From contig CM026562.1 of NCBI GenBank assembly GCA_015143295.1, positions 9,762,041-9,826,040 on the forward strand: a DNA stretch of 64,000 nucleotides, written 5' to 3'. A program made the position numbers and the translations under genes. Below the pieces are notes generated by a model, which worked only from the letters and a program-made list of their open reading frames with translations, ran no database searches and was not told the origin of the DNA. Origin of the DNA: Tetracentron sinense (Eukaryota; Streptophyta; Magnoliopsida; Trochodendrales; Trochodendraceae). This document shows positions 24,216-35,890 of the stretch, piece by piece. Position 1 is the first letter of the stretch; every line of letters begins with the position of its first letter.

Positions 24216-25560
24216 TAATGACACTAAATCTTGAGTGCAAACACGGCTGGAGTTAGCTCCAAGTCATGCGTGGGGTAATTCTTTTCATGCTCTTTCAGTT
24301 GTCTTGAAGCATTAGCAATGACCTTCTTGTCCTGCATGAGAACACACCCAAGCCCAACGTGTGAGGCATCACTATACACCTCATAACCACCACGTCTGGA
24401 TGGCACTGTAAGGACAGGAGCCGTGGTAAGCCTCTTCTTCAATTCCGTGAAGCTAATCTCGCACTTATCGCTCCATATAAACTTGGCATTCTTCCTTGTC
24501 AGATATGTAAGTGGCGCTGCAAGGCTGGAGAACCCCTCTACGAATCTCCGGTAATAGCCTTCCAACCCAAGGAAGCTACGTATCTCAGTGACACTCTTGG
24601 GCCTTGCCCAACTCATGACTACCTTTATCTTCTTTGGATCTACTGAGATGCCTTCCGCAGAAATTACGTGGCCTAGGAATGCCACTTCCTCCAACCAAAA
24701 CTCACACTTGCTTAGTTTGGCATATAACTTGTGCTGTCTCAGCATTTCCAAAGCAAGGCGAAGGTCTCGTGTGTGAACTTCCCATGTCTAGGAATAAACT
24801 AGGATGTCATTGATAAACACTATCACGCATCGATCCAGATATGGTCGGAACACCCGATTTATCAAATCCATAAAGGCTGCCGACGCTTTCGTGAGACCAA
24901 AAGGCATCAATAAGAACTCGTAATGCCCGTACCGAGTCCTAAAAGCAGTTTTGGGAACATCTTCTGCCTTGATCTTCAACTGGTGGTAACTGGACCGAAG
25001 ATCAATCTTTGAGAAAAATTTTGCTCCTTTCAACTAATCGAACAAGTCATCAATCCTAGGCAATAGATACCTATTCTTTATTGTGACCTTGTTCAACTGC
25101 CTATAATCGATGTACATCCGCATCGGGTCATTCTTCTTCTTGAAAAATAGCATTGGGGCACCCCATGGTGAGACACTTGGTCAAATGAAACCAAGGTCTT
25201 GCATCTCCTCTAATTGAGTCTTCAACTCCTTGAGTTCAATCGGGGCCATCTTGTACGGAGCTCGTGAGATGGGAGCTTTGCCTGGTGTAAGCTCGATCAT
25301 AAACTCAATCTCCCTGTCTGGGGGTAACCCTGGCAACTCCTCTGGAAATACATCCAGGAATTCACTCACAATTAGAATAGTCAAAGAGTCTTTTGCCTCG
25401 AGGTTCACTAGGCTCAACACCGCGAAGCGGGCGATATCTTTACTTCTCAACCCCCAAAAATGAAATGGCTTCCCTTCCACTGGCTTAAAGAGTACTATCT
25501 TCTTAAAGCAAGCCACATGCCCATGATGAGTTGCTAACCAATCCATCCCCAAGATGACAT
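24216..25560 (-). pseudogene. Chromovirus protease, reverse transcriptase and RNase H fossil
   Basis: The protease tail is seen as MGMDWLATHHGHVACFKK (about 25550). It is followed by the linker with FPEELPGLPPDREIEFMIEL, the reverse transcriptase with [39 protein letters not shown] and the catalytic-loop region ending DILVYS (about 24790), then [37 protein letters not shown] and the RNase H start [17 protein letters not shown]. The gene order protease-RT-RNase H-integrase is that of Ty3/gypsy. Confidence 0.92.
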
Positions 25561-25699
25561 CGAAATCCTAGAACCCAAGGACCATGAGGTTAGTTACCAA
25601 CTCACGGCTTCCAACTGAACTGTACTGCCTCTGAAAATACGATCAACTACTACTTTCTTGCTGAGAGGAGTCAAAGTGAATAACTCTGGTTCCAGTTAA

Positions 25700-27180
25700 C
25701 TAGGCTCGATAGAAAATCCTTAGGAAAAACTAGGTGAGACAGATGAATGAGTAGACCCGGTATCAATCAACACAGGAGCCAAACATTCATTGACTAATAG
25801 AGTTCCTGAAATTATAACTAGCTAAGTCAATCCATGCATCAACAGCGTATGTATTGATAGATAGATAGGTAACATGCCATATACGTACACAAGGAATAAG
25901 GCATAATAAGATCATCATGGATGAATGAATAACTCTAAACGCATACCTTGCACTACATCATCCGATGTAAGTGCATCACCCTCTGTCAAGGCAAATACTC
26001 GCCCCTGGTTCGCCTGGCGAGGCAGAGGTACAGAATGTGCAGGCTAAGAGGACGCCTGGTATGATCCTATTAGGTGGACTGGGGGCCTAATCCCCTGCGA
26101 CTGGCCTGGTAAATACCGACTAGGCCAATCCCTGATCACGTGGCCCTAGCGACCATAGTGGAAACATCCACCTGATGCCTTCCAATAATCTCCTGCCGGG
26201 TGCCTTCTGCCGTAAGACGTGCAGACCTCATATGTGTAGGTCAGAGGGGTTGGAGGTGGAGCATACCTCGCTGCCTACGGTGCAATAGGCTAAAGGGCCG
26301 GAAGAGCCTGAGGTCATGATGCCTGAGGCATGTACGTTCGTGGAGCTAGAGGAGCGTAAGATGGCCTCTGTGGTGGTACTGGCCATGTATACTGAGGTGG
26401 TGCTGGCCAAGTGTACTGATAAGGGCCAGTCTGGGCCTGCCTCTCTCGGAGTTGGTCTTGATCAACAAGGCCTTATCCACTACCTCAAGATAAGTGGCGT
26501 GCTTGAAAGCCAAGACTCTGTCCATGATGATATCTCTGAGCCCTTGCTTAAACCTTCTCGCCTTTATCGCCTCAGTGGCGATAATGTGAGGCGCGAATCT
26601 AGAGAGTTCCAAGAACTTGGCCTCATACACGGCCACAGTCATCGAACCCTGCTCGAGGTTGATAAACTCTTTCTCCTTCTTTTTTCAGGCTCCAACCGGG
26701 AAGTACTTCTTGTAGAAGGCATCCTTGAACTCGTCCCAAGTCCATGGTTGGCCTTGCCTGGTCAACTCCCGAGTCCTCAAGCAGACAACCACCAATAGTG
26801 GGCCTCACCCTCTAGCATGAAAACAGCCCATGCCACTTTTTCTTCCTCTGTGGGTGAGAGGACTACGAAGATCTTCTCCAGCTGGAGGATCCAAGCCTCT
26901 GTAGCAAGGGGTCCACACTCCCATGGAATGATGGAGGCCTTATTCCCCGAAATGCCTCAACCTCAGCTATGCAATTCACTAGAGCTGCAGGCGGTGGAGT
27001 AGGTGCCACCGATGATGTAATAGTCTCCCGAGCCACCAGTATGGCTAGTGTCTCAGCAATAGAGCCTAAGACCTGAGAGAGGTCTGGCTACTCATCCTCA
27101 TATCGAGAGGAAAAGGAAGCTCCAGTGTGTGGTCCGCGACACCGTGTGCCCCGCCTCGTGACTAAAGTCCTAAGAACAAT
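25700..27180 (-). pseudogene. Chromovirus gag fossil
   Basis: The capsid-like part (about 26960-26350) includes MTVAVYEAKFLELSRFAPHI and KARRFKQGLRDIIMDRVLAF, the usual gag pattern of plant gypsy elements. Downstream (about 26180-26130) a zinc-knuckle-like CFHYG..GHVIRDW is seen. It lies between the primer-binding site and the protease, as expected, and is broken more than once. Confidence 0.8.
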
Positions 27181-27518
27181 AGCACCACATGAGTCTAACT
27201 TGGAACTACAATTTATCGCAATGGTTTGATTTTCATAATAGAGCAATCATTAATAGTTTAGTACCATCATATTCATCACATCAAGTTATCAGAGTATTTA
27301 TAATATTATACTTTGATGCTCTAGTATCTCTAAGACCCGTACTTGGTTGAAGCAACCATTTTTGACTAAGACTAAAGTTTAGTCTTACACTTGGAACATG
27401 ACTCGCTTCTGACTTACTTCCTTCCTAATTTCCTTCCTGACATATGCTCTTGTCAAGCCGTGGTACCAGATTCTAAGTGACCCTACGAGACCTAAAGCCT
27501 AGGCTCTGATACCATTTC

Positions 27519-29881
27519 TGTCGCAACCCAAAACCCACCCTAGGAGTTAGAGTGAATCTTGGACGACTTATCCTGACCTACATGACATGCTTGACAAAAC
27601 AACCTGTAAAACACATGAAGCATATACAAATAGAGGACCAAATAGCGGAAGCATAAACTAATCATGGCACAGCGGAAGTCTAAACAAAACCTCTATCTAT
27701 ATACATGATCCAAGGTTATACAAAAGTGTAAACCAACAAAAGAAGGTGCAGACAGGCCTGCCAAAATACATGGGTATAATCTCTTGTGCTCACCCACACT
27801 CACCTAGAATCTACCACCTAGTAATAGCCCTCCACCTGAGGCTCCTCAGAGGGTCCTCCTCGACGTACTCTTCTTCCTCCCATGAACCGGGAGCACATAT
27901 GTCAAAAGGAGCGGGCGCACCACTAACACCTGTCAGCATTAAAAGTACGGCTGAGCATGGAATACTCAGCGGGTACCGAATGCTAACCAACAGTCATAGC
28001 AATATAATATTGAAAATAAAACAACAAGTAGTTCATATAATTTACAAGAAAGCAAACAGTTTATAGTTCATGCTTGCATCATATCAAAATAGGCAAAAAC
28101 TCTTGAAAACATCATTTGCTTGACTTGACTTGAAATACCCTGTTCGTGCTTGAAAAACTTGTCTTGTTATGTTCTGTCTTGCTTGTTTTGTCGGGTCATA
28201 CTTACCATGTTGTATTCTTGCTTGTGATCATGCTGGCTTGCTTGGAATCATGTAACTTATGAGATGCACTTGTGAGGGAGGGTGTTCAGAACCCCCTCTT
28301 TCAATGAGATGCACTTGCGAGGGAGGGGAGACCCCTCTTTCAATGAGATGCACTTGAGAGGGAAGGGAGACCCCTCCTTCAATCTTGAAGGGAGGGGAGT
28401 GTAAACTCCCTCATATGCAATGCTTCTTCTTGTTCTTGTCAAAAGCGAGGTAAAACATATCTTAAGATATGCCCTACCTCTTATACCAACCCTTACTTTC
28501 GGCCTTGTCATGGTGTTCGTAAATCGAGAATAAAACCCTTGTATTAGAAAACAACAATAAACCATGTCATGCATGCCATGCTCGTGAAGTCATGTACATG
28601 CCCTAGCTTGAAATTAAACGTGACATTTGAAGTTCAATAATATGTGAGATAGCATTGAATTCAACTCATAATTTTATTCATGCCGTTATATAAGAACGAA
28701 TCAATTTATACATACATTTCTAGAACTAATTCTTTACCTTGGCATTCATCAAACACTTGGTGTGTATATTATGGTTAAGGCCTACATCATGCTTTTCTAG
28801 GTCGATTAATGCTCACAACATACATGTATGTTCATTATTGATACAATGCCCTTCCCATTTCATTCATCACAAAACATACACATGGCATCCATCGCCCATA
28901 TACAACCATCCATCTCTATCCATTCATCCCAACATATTATTATGCTTAGAATTTGGGGAAAAACCTTAAAAGAAGAAAACGATATGACTAGGAGTGTAGC
29001 AAAAGGTACCAACCTTAAAAGAAGAAAAACCTCCAAATCATGCTTGTATTTGTTGTCGAGCTTGGAAAACGTGCTCCTCGCTTGCTTTGCCTTGGATTTG
29101 AAGAATCCAAGCCTTTGGAATGATCTAGGATTCTTAAACCCTTGATTTCTTCTCAAGTTAAAATCCTAGGTTCAAAACCCTTTCTCCTCTTCTCACTCTC
29201 TCTCAAAATGCAAGCTTGAGGGTTTATGAAACCCTTAACCCATGAACTTGGCCTTATATAGAAAAGGGGATGGTCAAAGACCATCATACCCTTAATGATC
29301 TTCTTAAAAAGACCAAACCAGGCAAATTCGTAAAGGAGCGGTCGACCAGTCATGAGGAGCTATCGATTGGTCCAAAAGACCCTCTTTGGAAAATTTTCCC
29401 ATACAAAATTAGTGCAAAAACGGTCGACCGGTAGGCAAGCGGTCGATCGGTCATTCTTAGTGGTCGAGTGGTAGGCTACCGGTTGATCGGTCCTGGGAGT
29501 GGTCGACCGATTGGTCTGTGTTTTGCCCATTTTGCTGATTTCTCTCATTTTTCATACTTCGGTGTTTTGGCCATAACTTTTGACTCGTTTGTCTGATTTT
29601 AACGATTTAACTTGCATTGGATTTTTCATTCGAAGGGGAAAATTTTTGGCATTTTAGAATTTTCAATTTCCACTTCATTTATGGACCAAATTGTCCCCAA
29701 AGTTGACCGATCAGCAATGGAGTTCGGTAACCTAGATTTTCAATAATTCCGACTTAAGAATCCCATTCTTTTAACACTTAAGAGTTCTTAAAAATTTCTT
29801 ATTTCATAGAAATAGGAGATTACAAGGCTTCATGCCTTGACACACATTCCAAAATATATACAAAAGTTTCGGGGTTCTACA
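27519..29881 (-). repeat. 5' LTR of the chromovirus
   Basis: It begins TGTCGCAACCC and ends GTTCTACA on the plus strand and is about 2.36 kb. The minus strand continues into AAATGGTATCAGAGCC, the primer-binding site complementary to initiator methionine tRNA. It has the same internal features as the other copy: the GAGATGCACTTG repeat (28260-28380) and a GGTCGACCGG palindrome cluster (29335-29515). It keeps the empty site of the solo LTR near 28501-28513. Confidence 0.9.
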
Positions 29882-30516
29882 GCAAGCCCAAAGTTCCAAT
29901 TTTGCTTGTTTGGACTTCTCCTTTGAAGGAGTCCATCTTGGTGTTGATTTATTTAAAACCATCAAACCGTTCTAGATAGAACACCTTGGCTAGAGTGTTC
30001 TGGAGCCTTTACGAAGGAGATCGATCCGAGAAGGATCGTGGAAGTGTGATTTGGTCGGTGGAATCCGAAGCCGTCATTGATGGAGATTGATCGAAAGATC
30101 GTGGATTATTTTCGAGACACAAAGAGAAGTACGAGCGGTTGCGGTTGATCATGGGACTTGAGAGTACGTGATGACTTTTCGAGGCATGAAGGACTAAGAA
30201 CTGAAGGATCGTAGTGTCAAGTCCGAAAGAGTCAAGTTCGAGTCTTATAAGTTCTTGTTTACTTTGTCTTAGTGATTTCTCTTGGGTGGACTAGGTCCCG
30301 TGGTTTTTCCCAGAAGGGTTTCCACGTAAAAATCCTTATGTTGTGGTTTGCTTGGTTTTCTATTTTCCGCACTTAAAGTATATCATCCCTTAAGTTATAA
30401 CTTAATTGTTAAAACATCAAAAATGGTAGATAGACTTATAGGGATCCCTAACCATCCCTTTGACTTTGTGGGTTCTCAACTCAAACCTTAGATTTGAGGT
30501 TCACCGAATTTTTTCA
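29882..30516 (+). repeat. 3' LTR of the Sirevirus-like element, second part
   Basis: It begins GCAAGCCCAAAGTTCC and matches the 5' LTR from 12025 to its end (TTTTTTCA, 12663). The GTTTT target duplication follows at 30517-30521, and Tat sequence resumes after it. Confidence 0.88.
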
Positions 30517-30521
30517 GTTTT

Positions 30522-32200
30522 GATTTTAACAACAAGAATGTTCAACTAGCTTTTAGTTTTACCAGGAAATTACCTAAGTCAGGGCTTGGGGATAATGTAA
30601 TCTGTCTTTCACTCTTAGAGAGCAAAGTATGACCCAGAAAAGATTTCATCACCGCTGGGGATGTTCAGGGGTAGACCTGTTTGTCTTGTCATTGCTGGAG
30701 ATTAGACTCTGGCTGGGGAGACGCTTGCTAGGGGGCAAATTGGATGCTTTTATACTCTTATTGGGGAGAGTGTTTGTAGAGAGTAATAGGAAGCTTCTTC
30801 TGAAGATCCGCTAGGGAATATGACCTCGTCGTAGACTGCTACTAGGGATCTTCTGGCTGGAGATTGGATTTTAGCTGGGGATTACCTTACTGAATGCTAC
30901 CAGCTGCTTATTGGGAATTTTGGCCTCCGCTGGAGACTGCTGCCTGAGAGTCTGTTTTTCCATTCTGTCTGTTAGGGACTGCTGTAGGGGACCCGTCTGG
31001 CTAGACTGACTGCTGTCGAATTCTGTTGTCAAACTACTCATCAGCTTTTCTCCAATTTTTACCCTTGGAATGACCAAGTCGATGGGGTTCGCATACTTTT
31101 TGCACGATGAGGCCGTTGCCGATTTTCCTTATGCCTGTAAAGCTGATTGATTCTTGTCCCTTTTTTATCCCTAGTCGCAAGACTAGGTCTGGGGGTCACG
31201 TAATATTTGCGCAATGAGGTTGTTGTCGATTTTCACTCATGCCCACGACTTACTGGGGAAACCTCTGATTTGCTAGGAAAAATAAGTCTTCTCCCCTCAT
31301 TGCCCTGAATGGAGCTCCTCTGGGGATTATATTTCCGTCATGAATGTTGATGTGATATTGCGCTTGCACTCATAGTCTCTAAGGGATCTAGAAGGACTAA
31401 GAGTATGACGAAATGTAGGCTGGAAGACCGAAGTTTAGGACACCCTGGGATTTCTCCTGTTGTACTTTATTTACACTCCCCTAGAGGTTTTCTTTATCAT
31501 AATTTTCATACTCTTGGGGAGTTCTCCCAGTGGTTTTTTTTTTGGGACCCCATCTAGGAATTCGAGAGAGGTTGTCTCTACCAAGGAGGGTGAGAGAGGT
31601 TGTCTCTACTGAGGATAGAGAGGTTTTCTTTCAGACGAGTTTGTCTCTGAAAGATTTTTCTGTTGGGGAAAGAGTCTGGAGAGATTGTCTCTCTAGGGAG
31701 TCTCTGGCTTTTGAAATGTTTTGACTTCAATTTTAGGTTTTCCTTTGATGAAAATTTTGTACCCTCGAGAGCCGACTCATCTGAGGAGTTTGAGATGATT
31801 TTTGCTCCGCTGCGCTCTGTGGGAAGAGGTTTTTAGAGAGGCTTTGATCCCACTGGGGGTGAATTGACTCTGCATGGGGAAACTAAGAGGGAGATTTTGA
31901 CTCTTCTGGGGAGGAGTAGTTGACTTCATGGGAGAGAGTTGCGGGAAGCGTGATCCCCTTTGTGTGACCACACCTGATTTTGTTAGGTTGCCTATGTACC
32001 CTTTACAGGATCAGGTCATGACGTAGTTCAGGCAAACACCGTGGGTTGGCAAGGGAGGGTGTCCCTAAAAAGGCTATATAAAATAAGGGTTGTTAGGCTC
32101 AAGGAGCTAACTAGCAAATTTCATTTCATTTGTAAATGGGTTACATGGAAAAAGGATAAGGAGTGTGTCAAGGATGGCCTCATTTCATTTCCCGGAGAAA
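30522..32200 (-). other. Tat 3' noncoding region with degenerate repeats and twin-hairpin module
   Basis: This is noncoding sequence of the Tat element between the nest and integrase. At 31050-31260 it holds the module conserved in the other Tat copies: CTTGGAATGACCAAG and CCTAGTC-GCAA-GACTAGG hairpins, each followed about 20-40 bases on by a GCRCRATGAGGYNGTT motif. The flanks (30620-31030 and 31440-31960) are full of a loose CTGGGGA / CTCCCCAG motif. A conserved stretch near 31370-31450 (CTAAGGGATCTAGAAGGAC) recurs at about 63892 and 52620. No coding region is recognisable. Confidence 0.7.
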
Positions 32201-32214
32201 CTACAAGTACAAAG

Positions 32215-33363
32215 CGCCTATTAGATCTAGACCATAAACATAGTATCGTTTGACTTTGTCCATGTTGACGGGCTCTAAGAGGTCTTCGTCATCTATACGT
32301 CCACGTCGAAGGGCGCCGCCTGAGAATTTATCTCGAACGATGTATGGGCCTTCATAATTGGGAGCGAACTTGTCCATCGGGTTAGATCAGTTTGGCAACA
32401 TTTTTCAGAGAACTAGGTCACCGATCTCGATGCTTCGCGGCTTGACTTCTTGTTGAATGCCCTAGCCTTGCGCCTCTAATAGGCCTGAGAGCGATTGATG
32501 GCTTTCAGTCGTTGCTCTTCAATCAGATTTAGCTGCTTGTACCGGGTCCATGCCCATTCTACTTCCAACAGCTCTGCTTCCATTAACACCCAGAGTGATA
32601 GAATTTATACTTCGATGAGGAGGACCACTTCCATACCATAAGCTAGAGAGAATGGTGTTACCCCAGTTGAAGTTCGGATAGATGTTCTATAGGCTATGAG
32701 CGCGTATGGTAGCATCTCTTGCCAGGCAGAGTAATTGGTTGTCATCTTTTCTATGATTTTCTTCATGTTCTATTTGGCGACTTCAACTGCACCATTAGTT
32801 TGTGGCCTGTATGGCATAGAGTTATGATATTGGATCTTGAATTTCTGGCAGAGATCAATCATCCCCTTATTGTAGAAGTTGAGAGCATTGTCTGTCACAA
32901 TCTCATATGAGACCCCATATCGGCAAATGATATCCCTTTTCCGATAACGCTGAACCACTGAGGCTGTGACGTTGGCATAAGAGGCTCCCTCAACCCATTT
33001 TGTGAAATAATCGATTGCAACGAAGATGAATTGATGTCTGTTAGATGCTTTCAGAGTTATGGGTCCAATTACGTTGATGCCCCAGTCAGAGAATGGCCAA
33101 GGAGCAGTGAGATTGTGCAGCCTGTTTGGTGATGCATTTACCCTGTCGACATAGATTTGGCACTGATGGCATTTTTGTACATACTTGCAACAGTCTAATT
33201 CCATTATAGACCAGTAATATCCCAATCTCAGTATCATCTTGGATAGCATCAACCCGTTCATGTGTGGGCCGCAAGTTCCTCCGTGAACTTTTTCGACTAC
33301 CTGTGCTACTTCACTAGTATCTAGGCACCTAAGCCAGATTAGGTTCGGTGACCTTTTGTACAA
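32215..33363 (-). pseudogene. Tat integrase fossil
   Basis: On the minus strand: the zinc finger HGGTCGPHMNG...CCKYVQKCHQCQ, then PWPFSDWGINVIGPI, FIFVAIDYFTKWVEG, YEIVTDNALNFYNKG and YRPQTNGAVEVAK, which are the usual D, D, E blocks of a gypsy integrase core (33363-32770). The C-terminal end (about 32345-32220) reads FSGGALRRG and EPVNMDKVKRYY, as in other Tat elements and in the piece at 51745-51872. It is broken. Confidence 0.9.
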
Positions 33364-33539
33364 GATTCCTCCATAGAGGACAAACTGAATGGCCAGTCTT
33401 CTGATTGACTGGCGGTCTGTTTTGGTAGCGTCGAGTGGGAAGGTCCCATCCTCGAGATACTGTTAGATGTCTGCGTACCAAGGTTTTTTTTTCTGATACC
33501 TCCTCAACCTAAAGGCAGTAGGCAGGCTGATCCTACTGT

Positions 33540-34080
33540 TGAATCTCGATTGGCCAAAGCATGATGCCTATAGGGATCTGTACCATGGAAGCTAGAGTAG
33601 CCAGTGCATCGGCAAATCTGTTTTGGTTCCTGGACCTATAACTGAAGTTGATTCTTCTGAACTGAGTGATTAGCAGATTGAGGTAGGCTAAGTACGGGAC
33701 TAGCCTTGCTTCTCGGATGACCCAAGATTCATTCGCCTAACATATTACTAGAGATGAGTCACCGTAGACGTCTACCTCTTCAATCTCAATGCTCAAGGCT
33801 TCTTTCAGTCCAGCTATGCACGCCTCGTACTCTGCCTCATTGTTGGAGCATCTGAATTGTAGCTTGACCGAGATAGGGAGGTGTTCTCCCTTAGGTGAGA
33901 TCAGGACTGCTCCTACCCCATGCCCATAACTATTAGCGATTTAATCGAAATACAACTCCCAGCCGAAGTAATCTTGTTCATTTACTTCTGCATACAGGCG
34001 GACTTCGTCTAGAAACTGATCATGTACTGTCTTGTGCCGGACTGAGGACTAGATGATCTACTATCGCCTACCCCTTGATT
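33540..34080 (-). pseudogene. Second RNase H domain of the Tat element (fossil)
   Basis: Between the reverse transcriptase/RNase H block and integrase, the minus strand reads GVGAVLISPKGEHLPISVKL, FRCSNNEAEYEACIAGLKEA, EEVDVYGDSSLVI, and downstream NRFADALATLASM. This is the additional, archaeal-like RNase H that marks the Tat/Ogre branch of Ty3/gypsy. Its presence is my main reason for the lineage call. Confidence 0.87.
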
Positions 34081-34089
34081 GACTTCTAA

Positions 34090-35620
34090 GTCATGTACGT
34101 AATGTCAAATTCAGACAACATCATAAGCTATCGGGTAGTTCTTCCGGTAGTGGCTGGCTTTTCTAATAAGTACTTGAGTGGGTCCATCCAAGAGATCAGG
34201 ATTACTGGGTGGGAAAGCAGATAGTGTCAGAGAAACTGAGTAGCCCAGACCAATGCCAGACACGTCTTCTCAAGAGGGCTGTACCGATCTTCATACTCTA
34301 GCAGGCGCTTACTGATGTAGTAGATGGTTTGCTCTGTTCTGCCTGTCTCATCATGTTGTGTCAGGACGCACCCCAAGGAGGTTTCTTGCATTGAGATGTA
34401 GAGTAGCATGGGCCATCCTGGTGTAGGGGGCATAAGTACTGGAGGATTTAGGAGATACTGCTTTATTCAGTCAAAGGCCTCTTGGCCTTCTACTATCCAA
34501 ATTGTCGGTGTGTTCTTTTGGAGAAGCTTGAAGATTAGCTCACATATTGGAGTGAGCTGAGAGATGAATCTGCTGATGTACTGAATTCTACCTAGGAACC
34601 CGTGGATTCCTTTTCAGTTTGGGGAGTTGGCATTTCGATGATGGCCTTGGCTTTGGCTGGATCAATCTTGATGCCTCTCTTGCTGACTATGAAGCCAAGG
34701 AGCTTTCCTAATGAAGCTCCAAAGACACATTTGGCCGGATTCAGTCTCAGGCCGAATTCTTGAAGTCTATCGCAGAGTCTCTTCAAGTCTTCAGGGTGCT
34801 GCTCGACAGTAGGAGACTTGACGATCATGTCATCAACATAGATCTCAGTCGACTTATGGATCATATCATGGAATAACGCCATCATGGCCCTTTGGTAAGT
34901 TGTCCATGCGTTCTTGAGTCCGAAGGGTATTACTTTGTAGCAGAATGTGCCCCAGGGTGTAATGAAGGAGGTTTTCTTCATGTCTTTCTCTGTCATTCTG
35001 ATTTGGTTGTATCTAGAGAAACCATCCATGAATGAGAGCGTCTCGTGCCCTGTAATATTGTCGACCTGAATATCGATGTGCGGGAGAGGATAATTATCCT
35101 TGGGGCTTGCCCTGTTCAGATTCTGGTAATCTATGCATATTCAGACCTTGCCATCCTTCTTAGGTACCGGTACAATGTTGGCGAATCACTCAGGGTAGTT
35201 TGCTACTACCAGGAAGCCTGCACTGATCTACTTTTCAACTTCTTCTTTAACCTTCAACGACCATTCGGCCCTCATTCGTCTCAGTTTCTGCCTAACTGGT
35301 CTTACGTCAGGATTCAAGGGTAGTCTGTGCACTACCAATGCTGGGTCCAGGCCGGGCATGTCTATATATGACCAGGCGAAGACGTCACTATAGCTTCTCC
35401 GGAAGCTGATCATGTCTGATCTCTACTGTGGGCTCATGGTTGTGCCGATATTGACTAGCTGAGGATTGTCCTTGGAACTAAGGTTGACTGTCTCAGTGTC
35501 CTCAATGTTTGACTGCAGAAGCCCTTCACTGTGTTTAAGGAGGTCCAGAATCTCCGAGGCAGTTCTCCTTCCTATTCTAAGTTATACTCTACTTCTGAGA
35601 GTTCAAGGAGGGTTTGAGGG
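34090..35620 (-). pseudogene. Tat reverse transcriptase and first RNase H fossil
   Basis: From 5' to 3' on the minus strand: YSDVFAWSYIDMPGLDPALV (35390), PLNPDVRPVRQKLRRM, then RT with MDGFSRYNQIRMTEKD, TPWGTFCYKVIPFGLKNA and the catalytic YVDDMIV (about 34840), GLRLNPAKCVFGASLGKLLG, and the RNase H with PMLLYISMQETSLGCVLTQ and YSPLEKTCLALVWATQ (34433-34230). The order RT-RNase H-second RNase H-integrase is that of Tat. Confidence 0.92.
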
Positions 35621-35639
35621 GTAGCCCTGTCAAAGGTGA

Positions 35640-35890
35640 TTTCCTGGTAAATCAATTAGCTTCAGTTTAGAATGCTTATGATTTTTGTTTTTGTTGGCTT
35701 CAAGACACTAGGCCTTCCAGGGGAAGAGTCTTTGTGATTTCTTCATCAGTCGATATGAAATTTTTTTTCAAAAACATGATTTTTTTGATCAAAAACATTT
35801 GATTTTCATTGATAAAATAGATGACTGTTTTACAAAATGACTCATAAAAAAAAAGAGGTCGATAGTGGCCTAACATTTGGATTTTACAAA
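35640..35890 (-). other. Noncoding spacer between Tat gag-protease and RT
   Basis: This spacer of about 250 bp is AT-rich, with T- and A-runs, and separates the protease part from the RT part. It is conserved in the other Tat element (51340-51620), including the words GACTCTTCCCCTGGAAGGCC and AGGAAATCACCT. Ogre/Tat elements are known to carry an intron between protease and RT, and this has the right place and size. I do not fix splice sites. Confidence 0.5.

Larger units (their letters stand above)
17195..29881 (-). mobile_element. Chromovirus (Ty3/gypsy, Tekay/Del-like) inserted in the Sirevirus-like 3' LTR
   Basis: The order on the minus strand is: 5' LTR (27519-29881), primer-binding site GGTATCAGAGCC (about 27501-27516), gag (about 27170-26080), protease, reverse transcriptase, RNase H, integrase, chromodomain (about 22310-22460), polypurine tract, and 3' LTR (17195-22201, interrupted by a solo LTR). 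The flanks AAAAG/GCAAG are the target duplication with two changes in one copy, judged against the uninterrupted site at 12018-12030. By eye the LTRs are about 92% identical over the first 250 bp. It carries every expected domain in order but is broken in several places. Confidence 0.92.
11164..30516 (+). mobile_element. Sirevirus-like Ty1/copia element with gag only, interrupted by a nest
   Basis: The 5' LTR is 11164-12663, a primer-site-like ATCAGAGTTGG follows near 12669, gag-type sequence lies at 12727-14260, a long noncoding part at 14640-16415, and the 3' LTR at 16416-17194 plus 29882-30516. GTTTT stands on both sides (11159-11163 and 30517-30521), a perfect 5-bp target duplication in the Tat element. 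I see no protease, integrase or reverse transcriptase, so this looks like a non-autonomous gag-only form. By eye the LTRs are about 94% identical over the first 360 bp. That suggests a few million years at commonly used plant LTR rates and longer in a slow woody lineage. The gag part is broken several times. Confidence 0.87.
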
